Shown one piece after another: positions 1 to 9,372 of a DNA stretch of 64,000 bases (the stretch's first letter is position 1; every line of letters begins with the position of its first letter). Position numbers and translations under genes: made by a program. Source of the stretch: Actinomycetota bacterium (GTDB lineage Bacteria > Actinomycetota > Actinomycetes > Actinomycetales > Dermatophilaceae); NCBI GenBank assembly GCA_020161815.1, contig JAIUOP010000011.1:28305-92304 (forward strand). The letters are read 5' to 3'. The notes beneath the pieces are model-generated. The model ran no database searches. It was not told the DNA's origin and saw nothing but the letters and a program-made list of their open reading frames with translations.

Positions 1-223
1 CGATCTCGGCGAGGAGCTCGGCATTGCTGCCGGTGCCGAAGGCGCGGTCGAGGTCGACGAGGTGGATCCACTCGGCGCCCTGCTCCTGCCAGGCGAGCGC
101 GGCCTCGATCGGGTCGCCGAAGTCCCACCCGCTGCCCGAGATCCCCTGCTGGAGCTGCACAGCGCGTCCGTCGCGGACGTCGACGGCAGGGAGGAGTTCG
201 AGGCGGGGGTGCGGGGTGGTCAT
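1..223 (-). CDS. hisA: HisA/PriA phosphoribosyl isomerase, N-terminal part only
   Basis: Leftward gene starting at the ATG at 221-223 and running off the left edge, so about 74 residues are visible. The start reads [21 protein letters not shown], and further on come [15 protein letters not shown] and [12 protein letters not shown]. These are the first strands of the HisA (beta/alpha)8 barrel, with the catalytic Asp in PAVDV. In Actinobacteria this enzyme (PriA) often serves both histidine and tryptophan synthesis. It is the last visible gene of the his operon, 35 bp downstream of the small membrane protein gene. Confidence 0.88.
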   Translation of the reverse strand, partial: MTTPHPRLELLPAVDVRDGRAVQLQQGISGSGWDFGDPIEAALAWQEQGAEWIHLVDLDRAFGTGSNAELLAEI

Positions 224-258
224 CTGGTGCTCCGGGTGGGATCGGTGGTCAGGGGTGG

Positions 259-597
259 TCACGGCTGGTCGGTCGGTGGCATCGGGGCGGTGAGCGTGCC
301 CTCATGGCCTCGCGGCACGCCGGTGAGGTCGGTGCCCTGACGACGGATCGCCCAGAAGGCCAGGGCGAGGATCGCCGCGAGCACCATCACCCCGATGCGC
401 ACCGGCCCGGACAGGTCGAGGAGCCAGGTCACGACAAGGAGCCCCAGGGCCGTGCCGACGCCGGCGGCCACGGTGGGCGTGCGGCGACGCGGACGGGCGC
501 CGGCTCCCGTGCGTGTGGCGTGCCGGGTGCGTGTGCGGCGGGGGCTCGTGGACGTCCGCGACGAGGTGGTGCGGGCTTTGCGCTTGCGCGTCGCCAT
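259..597 (-). CDS. Small basic membrane protein in his operon
   Basis: 112 residues. The first ~48 are highly basic (Arg/Lys/Thr-rich, starting [10 protein letters not shown]). Two hydrophobic segments follow at about 50-66 and 72-90, then a short polar tail containing [16 protein letters not shown]. The ATG shares its A with the TGA of hisH (TGATG), so it is probably translationally coupled to hisH. I do not recognise a family. The charge distribution predicts an N-in two-helix membrane protein. Its place between hisH and hisA suggests co-expression rather than a histidine-specific role. Confidence 0.75.
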   Translation of the reverse strand: MATRKRKARTTSSRTSTSPRRTRTRHATRTGAGARPRRRTPTVAAGVGTALGLLVVTWLLDLSGPVRIGVMVLAAILALAFWAIRRQGTDLTGVPRGHEGTLTAPMPPTDQP

Positions 598-1238
598 CAC
601 AAGGTCTCCATCCAGTTCTTCAGCAGGGCCAGTCCGGCCTCGCCGGACTTCTCGGGATGGAACTGGGTCGCGGTCAGGGGCCCGTTCTCCACGGCCGCCA
701 CGAAGCGCTCGCCGTGGGTGGCCCAGGTGACCACGGGCGCCACCGGCGCGAAGGTCGGCGAGGAGGGCTCCAGGGTCCAGTCGTGGACGGCATACGAGTG
801 GACGAAGTAGAAACGCTGGTCCTCGACGCCCGCGAACAGGCGGGAGCCGACGCCGGCCTCGACCGTGGACCAGCCCATGTGCGGGACGACCGGCGCCCGG
901 AGCCGCTCGACCGTGCCGGGCCACTCGGACAGCCCGGCCTCGGTGCGCTCGCTGGGCTCGGTGGAGCCCTCGAAGAGCACCTGCATCCCGACGCAGACCC
1001 CGAGCACCGGACGCCCACCGGCGAGCCGCCGACCGATGAGGAGCGGGCCGTCCGCCGCTCGCAGCCCGGCGGCACAGGCATGGAAGTTGCCCACACCGGG
1101 CACGAAAAGGCCGTCGGCGCCCAGGGCGGCCCCGGGGTCGGCGGTGAGCTCGACGGAGGCGCCCACGTGCTCCAGCGCGCGCACGGCCGAGCGGACGTTG
1201 CCGCTGCCGTAGTCGAGGACGACGACCGTGGGGCTCAT
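597..1238 (-). CDS. hisH: Imidazole glycerol phosphate synthase, glutaminase subunit HisH
   Basis: 213 residues, normal HisH length. It supplies ammonia from glutamine to HisF in step five of histidine synthesis. Class-I glutamine amidotransferase signatures are visible: the oxyanion strand PGVGNF near 47-52, the nucleophile Cys82 in GVCVGMQ, and the His194/Glu196 pair in FHPEKS. The ATG overlaps the stop of the upstream unknown gene as ATGA. HisF is not in the window and presumably lies beyond hisA. One CGGCATAC octamer encodes Tyr-Ala near residue 149. Confidence 0.95.
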   Translation of the reverse strand: MSPTVVVLDYGSGNVRSAVRALEHVGASVELTADPGAALGADGLFVPGVGNFHACAAGLRAADGPLLIGRRLAGGRPVLGVCVGMQVLFEGSTEPSERTEAGLSEWPGTVERLRAPVVPHMGWSTVEAGVGSRLFAGVEDQRFYFVHSYAVHDWTLEPSSPTFAPVAPVVTWATHGERFVAAVENGPLTATQFHPEKSGEAGLALLKNWMETL

Positions 1239-1876
1239 GGCTGCCCCGCCATGGGGTCCTCGTCGTGGTGCAGGGCGTCGAAGGCACGCACGGCGCGCGC
1301 GTCGGGCTCGATGCCCTCGACCGGTCCCGGGGCGCCCGCCGGACCGTGGCGGAGCAGGTCGGCACCGGGCAGGCCCACCAGGTGCAGCAGCCCGGTGAGC
1401 CGGGTCAGGGGGGTGCCCGAGACGTCGCGGAAGTGCGCCACCACGTCGGCCGTGGTGGCGCCCGAGCCGGGGCCGGCCACCTGGACGATGAGTCCGGCCG
1501 GCAAGGGCGCGAGGTCGGGCGTGCGGCGCACGCCCCGGCCCGGCTCCCACACCAGCCAGCGCTGCTCGGCCCGCCAACCGCGGGGTTGGACGGTCACGAC
1601 GGCGCAGCCGTCGAGGACGAAGAGCCCGATCGAGGGGCGCCGGCTCCGGGGCGTGGGCCGGGCCGCGAGCACCTCGAGCCCCACGTCATAGGGCGCGCGG
1701 GTCCGGGCAACGACCTCGGTCAGGCACACCCCGGTCCAGCCCGGGAGCTGGACGGCGGCCGCGGGCACCAGGCCGCGTCGCAGCCACCGGGCGGAGGCGC
1801 GTGCCTCTCCGCGGACGAGCACGAGGCCGTGCCCCACCGTGGAGGAGGCCGTCCTGCCCGATGTCGGCTCGGTCAT
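1235..1876 (-). CDS. Unknown protein between hisB and hisH
   Basis: 213 residues from the ATG at 1874-1876 ([12 protein letters not shown]). Eight bases separate it from hisB, and its stop overlaps the hisH start (ATGA), so it is a full member of the operon. I see no signal peptide, membrane helix or catalytic motif that I recognise. The middle alternates short hydrophobic strands ([27 protein letters not shown]) with Arg/Pro-rich turns, suggesting a soluble alpha/beta or beta-rich protein. No function can be assigned. Confidence 0.7.
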   Translation of the reverse strand: MTEPTSGRTASSTVGHGLVLVRGEARASARWLRRGLVPAAAVQLPGWTGVCLTEVVARTRAPYDVGLEVLAARPTPRSRRPSIGLFVLDGCAVVTVQPRGWRAEQRWLVWEPGRGVRRTPDLAPLPAGLIVQVAGPGSGATTADVVAHFRDVSGTPLTRLTGLLHLVGLPGADLLRHGPAGAPGPVEGIEPDARAVRAFDALHHDEDPMAGQP

Positions 1877-1884
1877 GGTGGCGC

Positions 1885-2496
1885 TCAGAGCGCACCCTTG
1901 GCACTCGGGACGCCCTCGACCCGCGGGTCGCGGGCCACGGCCGCGCGCAGGGCCTGCGCGACCGCCTTGAACTGGGCCTCGACGATGTGGTGCGGGTCGC
2001 GTCCGGAGAGCACGCGGACGTGGAGCGCGATCTGGGCGTTGCTCGCCAACGACTCCCAGACGTGCCGGGTGAGCGAGCCGACGAAGTTTCCCCCGATGAG
2101 GACGTGCTCCTGCCCGGCCGGCTCCCCGTCGTGCACGACATAGGGGCGCCCGGCCACGTCGACGACCGCCTGCACCAGCGCCTCGTCGAGGGGCACCGCG
2201 GCATCGCCGAAGCGGGCGATCCCGCGCTTGTCCCCCAGGGCCTCGCGCAGTGCCTGCCCGAGCACGATCGCGACGTCCTCGACCGTGTGGTGCGCGTCGA
2301 CGTCGACATCGCCCTCGGCCTTCACGGTGAGGTCGATGAGCGAGTGCTTGGCCAGCGAGAGCAGCATGTGGTCGTAGAAGCGGACACCCGTGCTCACCTC
2401 GCCCCGGCCGGTGCCGTCGAGGTCGACGCTCACCTCGACCGAGCTCTCGGAGGTGGCGCGCGTGACGGTCGCCGTGCGGTGGGTCGCCGTGCTCAT
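1885..2496 (-). CDS. hisB: Imidazoleglycerol-phosphate dehydratase HisB
   Basis: 203 residues, the monofunctional dehydratase (no phosphatase domain). It converts imidazoleglycerol phosphate to imidazole acetol phosphate. The two metal-binding repeats are visible: DAHHTVED at 67-74 and, in the second half, [11 protein letters not shown]. The ending SAKGAL is usual for the family. The start ATG overlaps the hisC stop (ATGA at 2493-2496). Confidence 0.96.
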   Translation of the reverse strand: MSTATHRTATVTRATSESSVEVSVDLDGTGRGEVSTGVRFYDHMLLSLAKHSLIDLTVKAEGDVDVDAHHTVEDVAIVLGQALREALGDKRGIARFGDAAVPLDEALVQAVVDVAGRPYVVHDGEPAGQEHVLIGGNFVGSLTRHVWESLASNAQIALHVRVLSGRDPHHIVEAQFKAVAQALRAAVARDPRVEGVPSAKGAL

Positions 2497-3617
2497 CGGG
2501 CGCTCTCCTTGCGGTGGGTCGGGGCCAGCTCGGCCATGGCGCGGAGGAAGGCGGTGGTCTCCTCCGGGGTGCCGGCCGAGACTCGAAGATATCCGGGAAT
2601 GCCGACATCGCGGATGAGGACCCCCCGGTCGAGCAGGGCCTGCCACGTCGCGTGGCTGTCGACCAGGTGGCCGTAGAGGACGAAGTTGGCGTCGCTGGGC
2701 ACCGGGGACAGGCCCATGCCGAGGAGCTCGTCGACGATGCGGTCGCGCTGGTCCTTGATCGCGTCGACGGTGTCGAGCATGAGCTCGGTGTGGGCCAGGG
2801 CGGCGAGCGCGACCGCCTGGGTCTGGGTGCCGAGGTGGTAAGGCATCCGCACCAGCCGCAGGGCGTCGACCAGGTCGGCATCGGCGGCGAGGTAGCCCAG
2901 GCGGGTGCCGGCGAGCGCGAACGCCTTGCTCATCGTCCGCGTGACGACGAGCCGGGGACGACCCTGGAGCAGGGTGAGCGCCGACGGCGTGCCGGGGCGA
3001 GCGAACTCGGCATACGCCTCGTCGACGACGACCAAGGCCTGCGGGGCGGCATCGTGGACCGCCTCGACGACATCGAGGCCGAGCGCGGTCCCCGTCGGGT
3101 TGTTCGGCGAGCAGAGGAAGACGACCTGGGGCTGGTGGGCGCGCACCTGCTCGACGGCGGAGTCGACGGTGAGGTCGAAGGCCCCCTCCGCGCCGACGCC
3201 ACGCATCCCGTCGACCCAGGTCGTGCCGGTCGTCGTCGTGATGATCGGGTGCATCGAGTAGGCCGGCGTGAAGCCGAGCGCGACCCGCCCCGGACCGCCG
3301 AAGGCCTGGAGGAGGTGGAGCAGCACCTCGTTCGACCCGTTGCCCGCCCACACCTGCTCGACGCCGATCGGCGTGCCGGTGCGCGAGAGGTAGTCCGCGA
3401 GCACGGTCCGCAGCTCGGTGAACTCACGGTCCGGGTAGCGGTTGAGGCCGCTCGCGGCCTTGCGCACCGCCGTCGTGATCTCGTCGACGACGACGTCGGG
3501 CACGGCATACGAGTTCTCGTTCGTGTTGAGCGCGACCGGCACGTCGAGCTGCGGTGCGCCATAGGCGGATCGGCCCCGCAGGTCGGGGCGGAGCAGGCCC
3601 TCGATCTCGGCACGCAC
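2493..3617 (-). CDS. hisC: Histidinol-phosphate aminotransferase HisC
   Basis: 374 residues, GTG start at 3615-3617, three bases after the hisD stop. This PLP-dependent class-I/II aminotransferase makes histidinol phosphate. Visible features are NTNENSY (31-37), the PNNPTG loop (171-176), the PLP-contacting Asp199/Tyr202 in VDEAYAEF, and the Schiff-base Lys231 in [11 protein letters not shown]. Two octamers (3009, 3504) code for Tyr-Ala at residues 202-203 and 37-38. Confidence 0.96.
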   Translation of the reverse strand: MRAEIEGLLRPDLRGRSAYGAPQLDVPVALNTNENSYAVPDVVVDEITTAVRKAASGLNRYPDREFTELRTVLADYLSRTGTPIGVEQVWAGNGSNEVLLHLLQAFGGPGRVALGFTPAYSMHPIITTTTGTTWVDGMRGVGAEGAFDLTVDSAVEQVRAHQPQVVFLCSPNNPTGTALGLDVVEAVHDAAPQALVVVDEAYAEFARPGTPSALTLLQGRPRLVVTRTMSKAFALAGTRLGYLAADADLVDALRLVRMPYHLGTQTQAVALAALAHTELMLDTVDAIKDQRDRIVDELLGMGLSPVPSDANFVLYGHLVDSHATWQALLDRGVLIRDVGIPGYLRVSAGTPEETTAFLRAMAELAPTHRKESAR

Positions 3618-3620
3618 GGC

Positions 3621-4979
3621 TCAGCCCAGCTCGGGGAGTCGGGCGATGATCGCGTCACCGTGACCGGGCAGGTCCTCGGAGCGGGCAAGGGTGACGACGT
3701 GCCCACCGACCTCGCGCAGCGCGGCCTCCGAGTAGTCCACGACGTGGATCCCGCGCAGGAAGGACTGCACCGACAGGCCGCTGGAGTGGATGGCGCTGCC
3801 GCCGGTGGGCAGGACGTGGTTGGAGCCGGCGCAGTAGTCCCCCAGGCTCACCGGCGAGAAGGACCCGACGAAGATCGCCCCGGCATTGCGCACCCTGGCG
3901 GCGACCGCGGCGGCGTCGGCGGTCTGGATCTCGAGGTGCTCGGCGGCATACGCATCGACGACGCGCAGGCCGGCCTCGACGTCGTCGACGAGGACGACGC
4001 CACTCTGCGGCCCGGTCAGGGCGGTCAGGACGCGCTCGTGGTGCTTGGTCGCGGCCACCCGCGCGGCGAGCTCGGCCTCGACCCGCATGTGCAGGTCGGG
4101 TGAGTCGGTGACGAGCACGGAGGCGGCCATCGGGTCGTGCTCGGCCTGGCTGATCAGGTCGGCGGCCACGTGCCCGGGGTCGGCGGTGGCGTCGGCGAGG
4201 ATCGCGATCTCGGTCGGTCCGGCCTCGGCGTCGATGCCGATCAGGCCCTTGAGGAGGCGCTTGGCCGCGGCGACGTAGATGTTGCCCGGGCCGGTCACCA
4301 GGGCGACCGGCTCGCAGGTCGAGGCCTCGTATGCCGTGCCGTCACCGCCCGTGGCCGGGCTCGCCTCCTCCTCGAAGCCGTGGGCGAAGGCGGCGATCGC
4401 CTGGGCGCCACCCATGGCATAGACCTCGTCGACACCGAGCAGCGCACAGGCAGCGAGGATCGTCGGGTGCGGCCAGCCGCCGTGCTCCCGCTGGGGTGGG
4501 GAGGCCACGGCCAGGGAACCCACCTCGGCCAGCTGGGCCGGGACGACGTTCATCACCACGCTCGAGGGGTAGACCGCCAGGCCGCCGGGGACGTAGAGGC
4601 CCACCCGGTCCACCGGGACCCAGCGCTCGGTGACGGTGCCGCCCTCGGTGACCGTGGTGACGGTGTCCTGGCGGCGCTGGTCGGCATGGACCAGCCGGGC
4701 ACGCCGAATCGCCTCCTCGAGGGCGGAGCGCACCTCGGGGTCGAGGGTGGCCAGGGCCCCTTCGATCACCTCGGCCGGGACGCGCAGCCGCTCCGGACGG
4801 ACCCCGTCGAAGCGCTCGGCGAGCTCGAGCAGCGCGGCCGCGCCGCGATCACGGACGTCGTCGCAGATCGGTGCGACGGCCTGCACGGCCGCCTCGACGT
4901 CGAACGCGGCCCGCGGCATCGCCCGCCGGAGCTCCCTCAGGGTCAGCGTGCGGCCACGGAGGTCGAGGACGGAGAGCAT
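3621..4979 (-). CDS. hisD: Histidinol dehydrogenase HisD
   Basis: 452 residues. It carries out the last two oxidation steps of histidine synthesis using NAD and zinc. Conserved stretches include YVPGG, the Zn/NAD region [12 protein letters not shown], and [14 protein letters not shown]. The loop between AAFAHG and GPGN is about 28 residues, clearly longer than in E. coli HisD. The extra piece is Gly/Ala/Ser/Glu-rich and contains one CGGCATAC octamer at 4329. First gene of the operon; the ATG at 4979 lies 7 nt after a TAGACT -10 box, so the mRNA should be leaderless. Confidence 0.96.
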   Translation of the reverse strand: MLSVLDLRGRTLTLRELRRAMPRAAFDVEAAVQAVAPICDDVRDRGAAALLELAERFDGVRPERLRVPAEVIEGALATLDPEVRSALEEAIRRARLVHADQRRQDTVTTVTEGGTVTERWVPVDRVGLYVPGGLAVYPSSVVMNVVPAQLAEVGSLAVASPPQREHGGWPHPTILAACALLGVDEVYAMGGAQAIAAFAHGFEEEASPATGGDGTAYEASTCEPVALVTGPGNIYVAAAKRLLKGLIGIDAEAGPTEIAILADATADPGHVAADLISQAEHDPMAASVLVTDSPDLHMRVEAELAARVAATKHHERVLTALTGPQSGVVLVDDVEAGLRVVDAYAAEHLEIQTADAAAVAARVRNAGAIFVGSFSPVSLGDYCAGSNHVLPTGGSAIHSSGLSVQSFLRGIHVVDYSEAALREVGGHVVTLARSEDLPGHGDAIIARLPELG

Positions 4980-4992
4980 GGCCCCCAGTCTA
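4980..4992 (-). promoter_or_regulatory. Leaderless promoter of the his operon (-10 TAGACT)
   Basis: On the minus strand TAGACT (4992-4987) is followed by 7 nt and then the hisD ATG. Transcription would begin at or next to the start codon. No attenuator or T-box can precede hisD in that case. Confidence 0.6.
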
Positions 4993-5023
4993 GGTAGGCC
5001 ATCCCAGCCCTCGGACGGACGTC

Positions 5024-6319
5024 TCAGTCCGCCGGCCTGGTCAGGCGCAGCGCGGCCATGGCCGCGAGGGCACGGGCCACCTCGATCGTCTCGCTGATCG
5101 AGACCTGCTCGCGCGGGGCATGGGCGAATCGCACGTCGCCGGGGCCGTAGTGCAGCGTCGGGATGCCGCCGAGGCCGGTGTAGAGCCGCAGGTCCGACCC
5201 ATAGGGCGCCGCGGCGAGCGCGGCCTGTCGTCCGGCCGTGAGAGCGATCGCCGCACGCACCTCGTCGACGAGGGGGTGCCCGCCCTCGAGGGCCCCCTCG
5301 AGCGCCCCCGAGGCGAACTGCCCCCCGGTCCACTCCACCCGCACCGGGTGGCTGCGCAGCCACGGGTCGGCAGCGCACGCATCGGCCACGGCCTCCTCGA
5401 AGGCGGTGCGGGCCTCCTCCACGTCCTCACCGAGCCGCACGCCGTAGCGGCCCTCGGCGGTGAGTGCGTCGGGCACCGAGCTCGACCAGTCACCGGCCCG
5501 GATCCGGCCGATGGAGATGCCGAAGGGCAGCGGGTTGTCGCCGAAGGCGGCCGGTCGGTCGGCATTGCGCCGCTCCTCGAGCGCCCGGATCGCCGTGTGG
5601 ACCGGCCAGAAGGCCTCGAGCGCCGAGACGCCCTCCGCACGCGTGCTGCCGTGGGCAGCGCGCCCCTCGACGTGCAGGGTGAAGGTGAGCGCGCCGGCGT
5701 TGGCGACGACGAGGTGACCGCTCGTCGGCTCGGTGATCACCGCGACCTCGCCCCGGTGCCCTCGGCGCAGGGTGGCGAAGGCCCCGAGGCCGCCGTCCTC
5801 CTCGCTGATGACGTGGTGGAGCGCGAACCGTCGCGTGAGGGTCACCCCTGACCGGACCAGCGCGGTGGCGACCGCGAGGTTGACCGCGACGCCGGCCTTC
5901 ATGTCGCAGGCGCCCCGGCCATGGAGGACGTCGCCGCGGATCTCCCTGCTGAAGGGTCCACCGGCGGACCACAGCCCGAGGTCGCCGGTCGGCACCACGT
6001 CACTGTGGCCTTGGAGGACGAGGGCGACCTCGCCCTCACCCTCGGAGGTGCCGACCAGGCCCCACCCCTCGGAGCGCTCGCTCTCGATGCCGGGATGGTC
6101 CGGGTCGGCGGCGAGCGCGTCGAGGTCAAGGGCCCAGTGGTCGACGTCGAGGCCCAGACCGCTCAGTCGATGGCTCAGCCGCCCCTGGAGCTCGGACTCG
6201 GCGTCCGATCCGGTGATGCTCGGGACGCGCACGAGGTCGACGAGGTCGTCGACGAGGGCCTGCTCGTCGAGGGCGTCGATGACGGCGGTCTGCGCAGCGG
6301 TGAGCTCGTCGTGGGGCAC
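5024..6319 (-). CDS. M20-family metallopeptidase/deacylase (ArgE/DapE-like)
   Basis: About 431 residues from the GTG at 6317-6319; an ATG at 6400 would overlap the glnE end by about 40 bp and is less likely. Di-zinc M20 motifs are present: [20 protein letters not shown] and the catalytic SEEDGG. A dimerisation domain follows ([16 protein letters not shown]) and then the last metal His in HAPREQ. Family members remove an N-acyl or N-succinyl group from amino acids or dipeptides; the substrate cannot be read from sequence. It lies 40 bp after glnE, so it may be co-transcribed. Confidence 0.85.
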   Translation of the reverse strand: MPHDELTAAQTAVIDALDEQALVDDLVDLVRVPSITGSDAESELQGRLSHRLSGLGLDVDHWALDLDALAADPDHPGIESERSEGWGLVGTSEGEGEVALVLQGHSDVVPTGDLGLWSAGGPFSREIRGDVLHGRGACDMKAGVAVNLAVATALVRSGVTLTRRFALHHVISEEDGGLGAFATLRRGHRGEVAVITEPTSGHLVVANAGALTFTLHVEGRAAHGSTRAEGVSALEAFWPVHTAIRALEERRNADRPAAFGDNPLPFGISIGRIRAGDWSSSVPDALTAEGRYGVRLGEDVEEARTAFEEAVADACAADPWLRSHPVRVEWTGGQFASGALEGALEGGHPLVDEVRAAIALTAGRQAALAAAPYGSDLRLYTGLGGIPTLHYGPGDVRFAHAPREQVSISETIEVARALAAMAALRLTRPAD

Positions 6320-6359
6320 GGCCCCATGGAACCACGCCCGTCGCCCACGACGTGCGGCC

Positions 6360-9300
6360 TCACTGCTCGAAGAAGACCCGTTCGTAGGCCGTGCGCGCAT
6401 GGCGGGTCAACCTGCGGTACTCCTCGTCGAGGAGGTGGCCGCTCCCGGGCGGCCGGCGCAGGACCCTCGCGACGCCCTCGGCGTCACGGACGTCCGAGGG
6501 CAGGGACTCCAGCGACCGGCCCCGCCACAGCATCCCCGCGTTCCGCAGCCGGGAGGTCATCGTCCATGCCTCGAGGAGCTCCTCGGCGTCGGTCGCGGCG
6601 ACGAGTCCGAGGGCCCGCGCCGCCGTCAGGGCCTCGACGGTGGAGGTGGTCCGCAGCTCGGGATGCGCATGCGCATGGCGGAGCTGCACGAGCTGGGCGC
6701 ACCACTCGACATCCGAGAGGCCCCCGTGCCCGAGCTTGAAGTGGGTCTTGCGGTCCGCTCCGCGGGGCAACCGCTCGGACTCCATCCGTGCCTTGAGGGT
6801 GCGGATCTCCCGGACCTGCGCCGCGGTCAACCCCTCCCGCGGCCAGCGGATCGGGTCGATGAGCGCCAGGAACCGGTCGGCGAGCTCGGGGTCGCCGGCG
6901 ACCGGACGGGCCCGGACCAGGGCCTGGGCCTCCCACACGAGGGACCAGCGCTCGTAGTACGCGGCATACGAGGCGAGCGAGCGCACGAGCGGGCCGTTCT
7001 TGCCCTCGGGGCGCAGGTCGGCATCGATCTCGAGCCTCGGGTCCGGGCCGGGGAGGCCGAGGACGCGCAAGAGCTCCCGCACGACGTCGAGGGCGTCGTC
7101 CTGGGCCTGCTGGTCGTCCGCGCCCGGGACGGGGTCGTGGACGAAGAGGACATCGGCATCACTGGCGTACCCCGCCTCGCGACCCCCGAGCCGACCCATG
7201 CCGACGACGAGCAGCCGCGTCACGAGGTCACGGCCCTGCTCGGCCACGTGAGCCCGCACGACCTGCTCGAGGGCCACCTGGATCAAGCCGCCGGCGAGGT
7301 CGCTGAGGGCATGCCCGACGTCGGTCGTCGTGAGCGAGCCCTCGAGGTCGGCGACGGCGAGACGGAAGAGCTCCGCGCGGCGGATCGTGCGCGCGGCCTG
7401 CACGGCCTGGTCGAGGCTGCCCTGGCGACCGGCCGCGGCCCGCATCCGCGACTCGACCTCCTCACGGGTCCGTGGCCGCAGCCCGGAACCGTCGCCGAGG
7501 AACTGCACGCAGTCCGGGGCCTGCTCGAGCAGCTCGGCCGCGAACCGGCTCCGTCCGAGCGTGTGGGCGAGCCGCTCGGCGGCGCGACCCTCGTCGCGGA
7601 GCATCTTGAGGTACCAGTGGGTCGTCCCGAGCTCGTCGCTGACCCGCCGGAACGCGAGCAGGCCGGCATCGGGATCGGCCTCGTCGGCGAACCACCCGAG
7701 CATCGCCGGCAGCAGCTGGCGCTGGATCGCCGCGCGGCGGCTCACGCCCTCACTGAGGGCCCGCAGGTGGTTGAAGGCCCCCTTCGGGTCACGGAAGCCG
7801 AGCGCGGTGAGCCGGGCCTGCGCCGCCTCCGGGGTGAGCCGGACCTCACCCTCGGACAGCTTGGCCACGGCGGCGAGGAGCGGCCGGTAGAAGATCCGCT
7901 CGTGGAGCCGGCGCACCTCGCGCGCGGTGGACCGCCAGCGGGCGAGGATCTCGGTCGCCGGGTCGGTGCGGTGCCCCAGGGCCCGCCCGAGGCGCCGCAG
8001 GTCGGCCGGTGCCGTCGGCATGAGGTGCGTCCGGCGCATCCGTTGCAGCTGGATGCGGTGCTCGAGGGTGCGCAGGAAGCGGTATGCCGTGGCGAGCGCG
8101 GCCGCGTCCTCCCGCCCCACGTAGCCACCCCGGGACAGCGCCTCCAACGCCGGGATCGTCGTCGCCGACCGGAGGTTGTCGTCGGCACGCCCGTGGACGA
8201 GCTGGAGGAGCTGGACGGAGAACTCGACGTCGCGCAGGCCCCCCTTGCCGAGCTTGATCTGCCGGTCCGCCTCCGCGGCCGGCACGTGGTCCTCGACGCG
8301 TCGCCGCATCGCCTGGGCGTCGCTGACGAAGTTCTCGCGGCCGGCGGCCGTCCAGACGAAGGGGGACATCGCCTCGACGTAGGCCGCGCCCACCTCGGGG
8401 TCGCCGGCCACCGGCCGCGCCTTGAGCAGGGCCTGGAACTCCCACGTCTTCGCCCACCGCTCGTAGTAGGCACGGTGGCTGGCCACGGTCCGCACGAGCG
8501 GGCCCTGCTTGCCCTCGGGACGCAGGGCCGGGTCGACCTGCCACAGCGTGCCGGCGCCGGTGTTGGCCGAGCAGATCCGCATCAGGGACGTCGCGAGGTC
8601 GGCACCGATCGCGAGCGCCTCCTCCTCGGGCACGCCGTCCGCGGGCTCCACGGCGAAGATGACGTCGACATCGCTGATGTAGTTGAGCTCGCGGCCACCG
8701 GTCTTGCCCATCGCGATGACGGCGAGCCGGCACCGCTGCGCGCGCTCCCCGGCCCGGTGCACGGCGAGGGCGTGCGCGGCGGCGAGCGCCCCTTGGGCGA
8801 GGTCGGCGAGCGCAGCCGCGGTGCGTGGCAGCTGGTCGGTGGGGTGCTCGGCCTCGAGGTCGAGGGCGGCGATCCCGAGGAGCTGGCGACGGTACTCCAC
8901 ACGCAGGGCGTCCTCCCCCGCGGTGGCGCCCTCGGGCGCGGTGAGGGCTGCGGCCGTGAGGAGCTCGCCGCGGGACTCCACCGGCAACGGCTCGGCCGAG
9001 ACCAGGTCGAGCACGTGCTCGGGATGGGCCACGAGGTGGTCGGCCAACGCGAGCGAGGCGCCGAGGACCTCGAGGATGCGGCGTCGACCGACGCCGCCCT
9101 CGACGAGGACCCGCTCGACCCGGGTCCGCAACGCGGGCGCCGGCCCACGGCATACGGACTCCATGAGCCGCACCAGGCCGAGGAGGGCCTGGTCCGGGTC
9201 GGCGGTCTCGGCGAGGGCACGGGCCAGGCCGTCGTCCTCGATGGCGTCACGACGCTGGATCACCCGCTCGAGGACGGGGTCGTCGAGCAGGCTGAGGGCT

Positions 9301-9368
9301 CGGCGCGGCTCGTCGAAGCCGAGCCGCGTGAGGGCGCCGGGGATGGACTCCCCGCGGGGGGCGGTCAC
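6360..9368 (-). CDS. glnE: Bifunctional glutamine synthetase adenylyltransferase / adenylyl-removing enzyme GlnE
   Basis: 1002 residues, GTG start at 9366-9368, four bases after glnA2. It adenylylates and de-adenylylates glutamine synthetase according to nitrogen status. Two nucleotidyltransferase domains are visible: the N-terminal one with GKTGGRELNYISDVDVIF and the C-terminal one with GMGRLGGREAGYASDADVLF. Both carry the G-G-x-E-x-x-Y-x-S-D-x-D signature with intact Asp pairs. The order glnA2-glnE matches other Actinobacteria. Confidence 0.97.
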   Translation of the reverse strand: MTAPRGESIPGALTRLGFDEPRRALSLLDDPVLERVIQRRDAIEDDGLARALAETADPDQALLGLVRLMESVCRGPAPALRTRVERVLVEGGVGRRRILEVLGASLALADHLVAHPEHVLDLVSAEPLPVESRGELLTAAALTAPEGATAGEDALRVEYRRQLLGIAALDLEAEHPTDQLPRTAAALADLAQGALAAAHALAVHRAGERAQRCRLAVIAMGKTGGRELNYISDVDVIFAVEPADGVPEEEALAIGADLATSLMRICSANTGAGTLWQVDPALRPEGKQGPLVRTVASHRAYYERWAKTWEFQALLKARPVAGDPEVGAAYVEAMSPFVWTAAGRENFVSDAQAMRRRVEDHVPAAEADRQIKLGKGGLRDVEFSVQLLQLVHGRADDNLRSATTIPALEALSRGGYVGREDAAALATAYRFLRTLEHRIQLQRMRRTHLMPTAPADLRRLGRALGHRTDPATEILARWRSTAREVRRLHERIFYRPLLAAVAKLSEGEVRLTPEAAQARLTALGFRDPKGAFNHLRALSEGVSRRAAIQRQLLPAMLGWFADEADPDAGLLAFRRVSDELGTTHWYLKMLRDEGRAAERLAHTLGRSRFAAELLEQAPDCVQFLGDGSGLRPRTREEVESRMRAAAGRQGSLDQAVQAARTIRRAELFRLAVADLEGSLTTTDVGHALSDLAGGLIQVALEQVVRAHVAEQGRDLVTRLLVVGMGRLGGREAGYASDADVLFVHDPVPGADDQQAQDDALDVVRELLRVLGLPGPDPRLEIDADLRPEGKNGPLVRSLASYAAYYERWSLVWEAQALVRARPVAGDPELADRFLALIDPIRWPREGLTAAQVREIRTLKARMESERLPRGADRKTHFKLGHGGLSDVEWCAQLVQLRHAHAHPELRTTSTVEALTAARALGLVAATDAEELLEAWTMTSRLRNAGMLWRGRSLESLPSDVRDAEGVARVLRRPPGSGHLLDEEYRRLTRHARTAYERVFFEQ

Positions 9369-9372
9369 CGCC

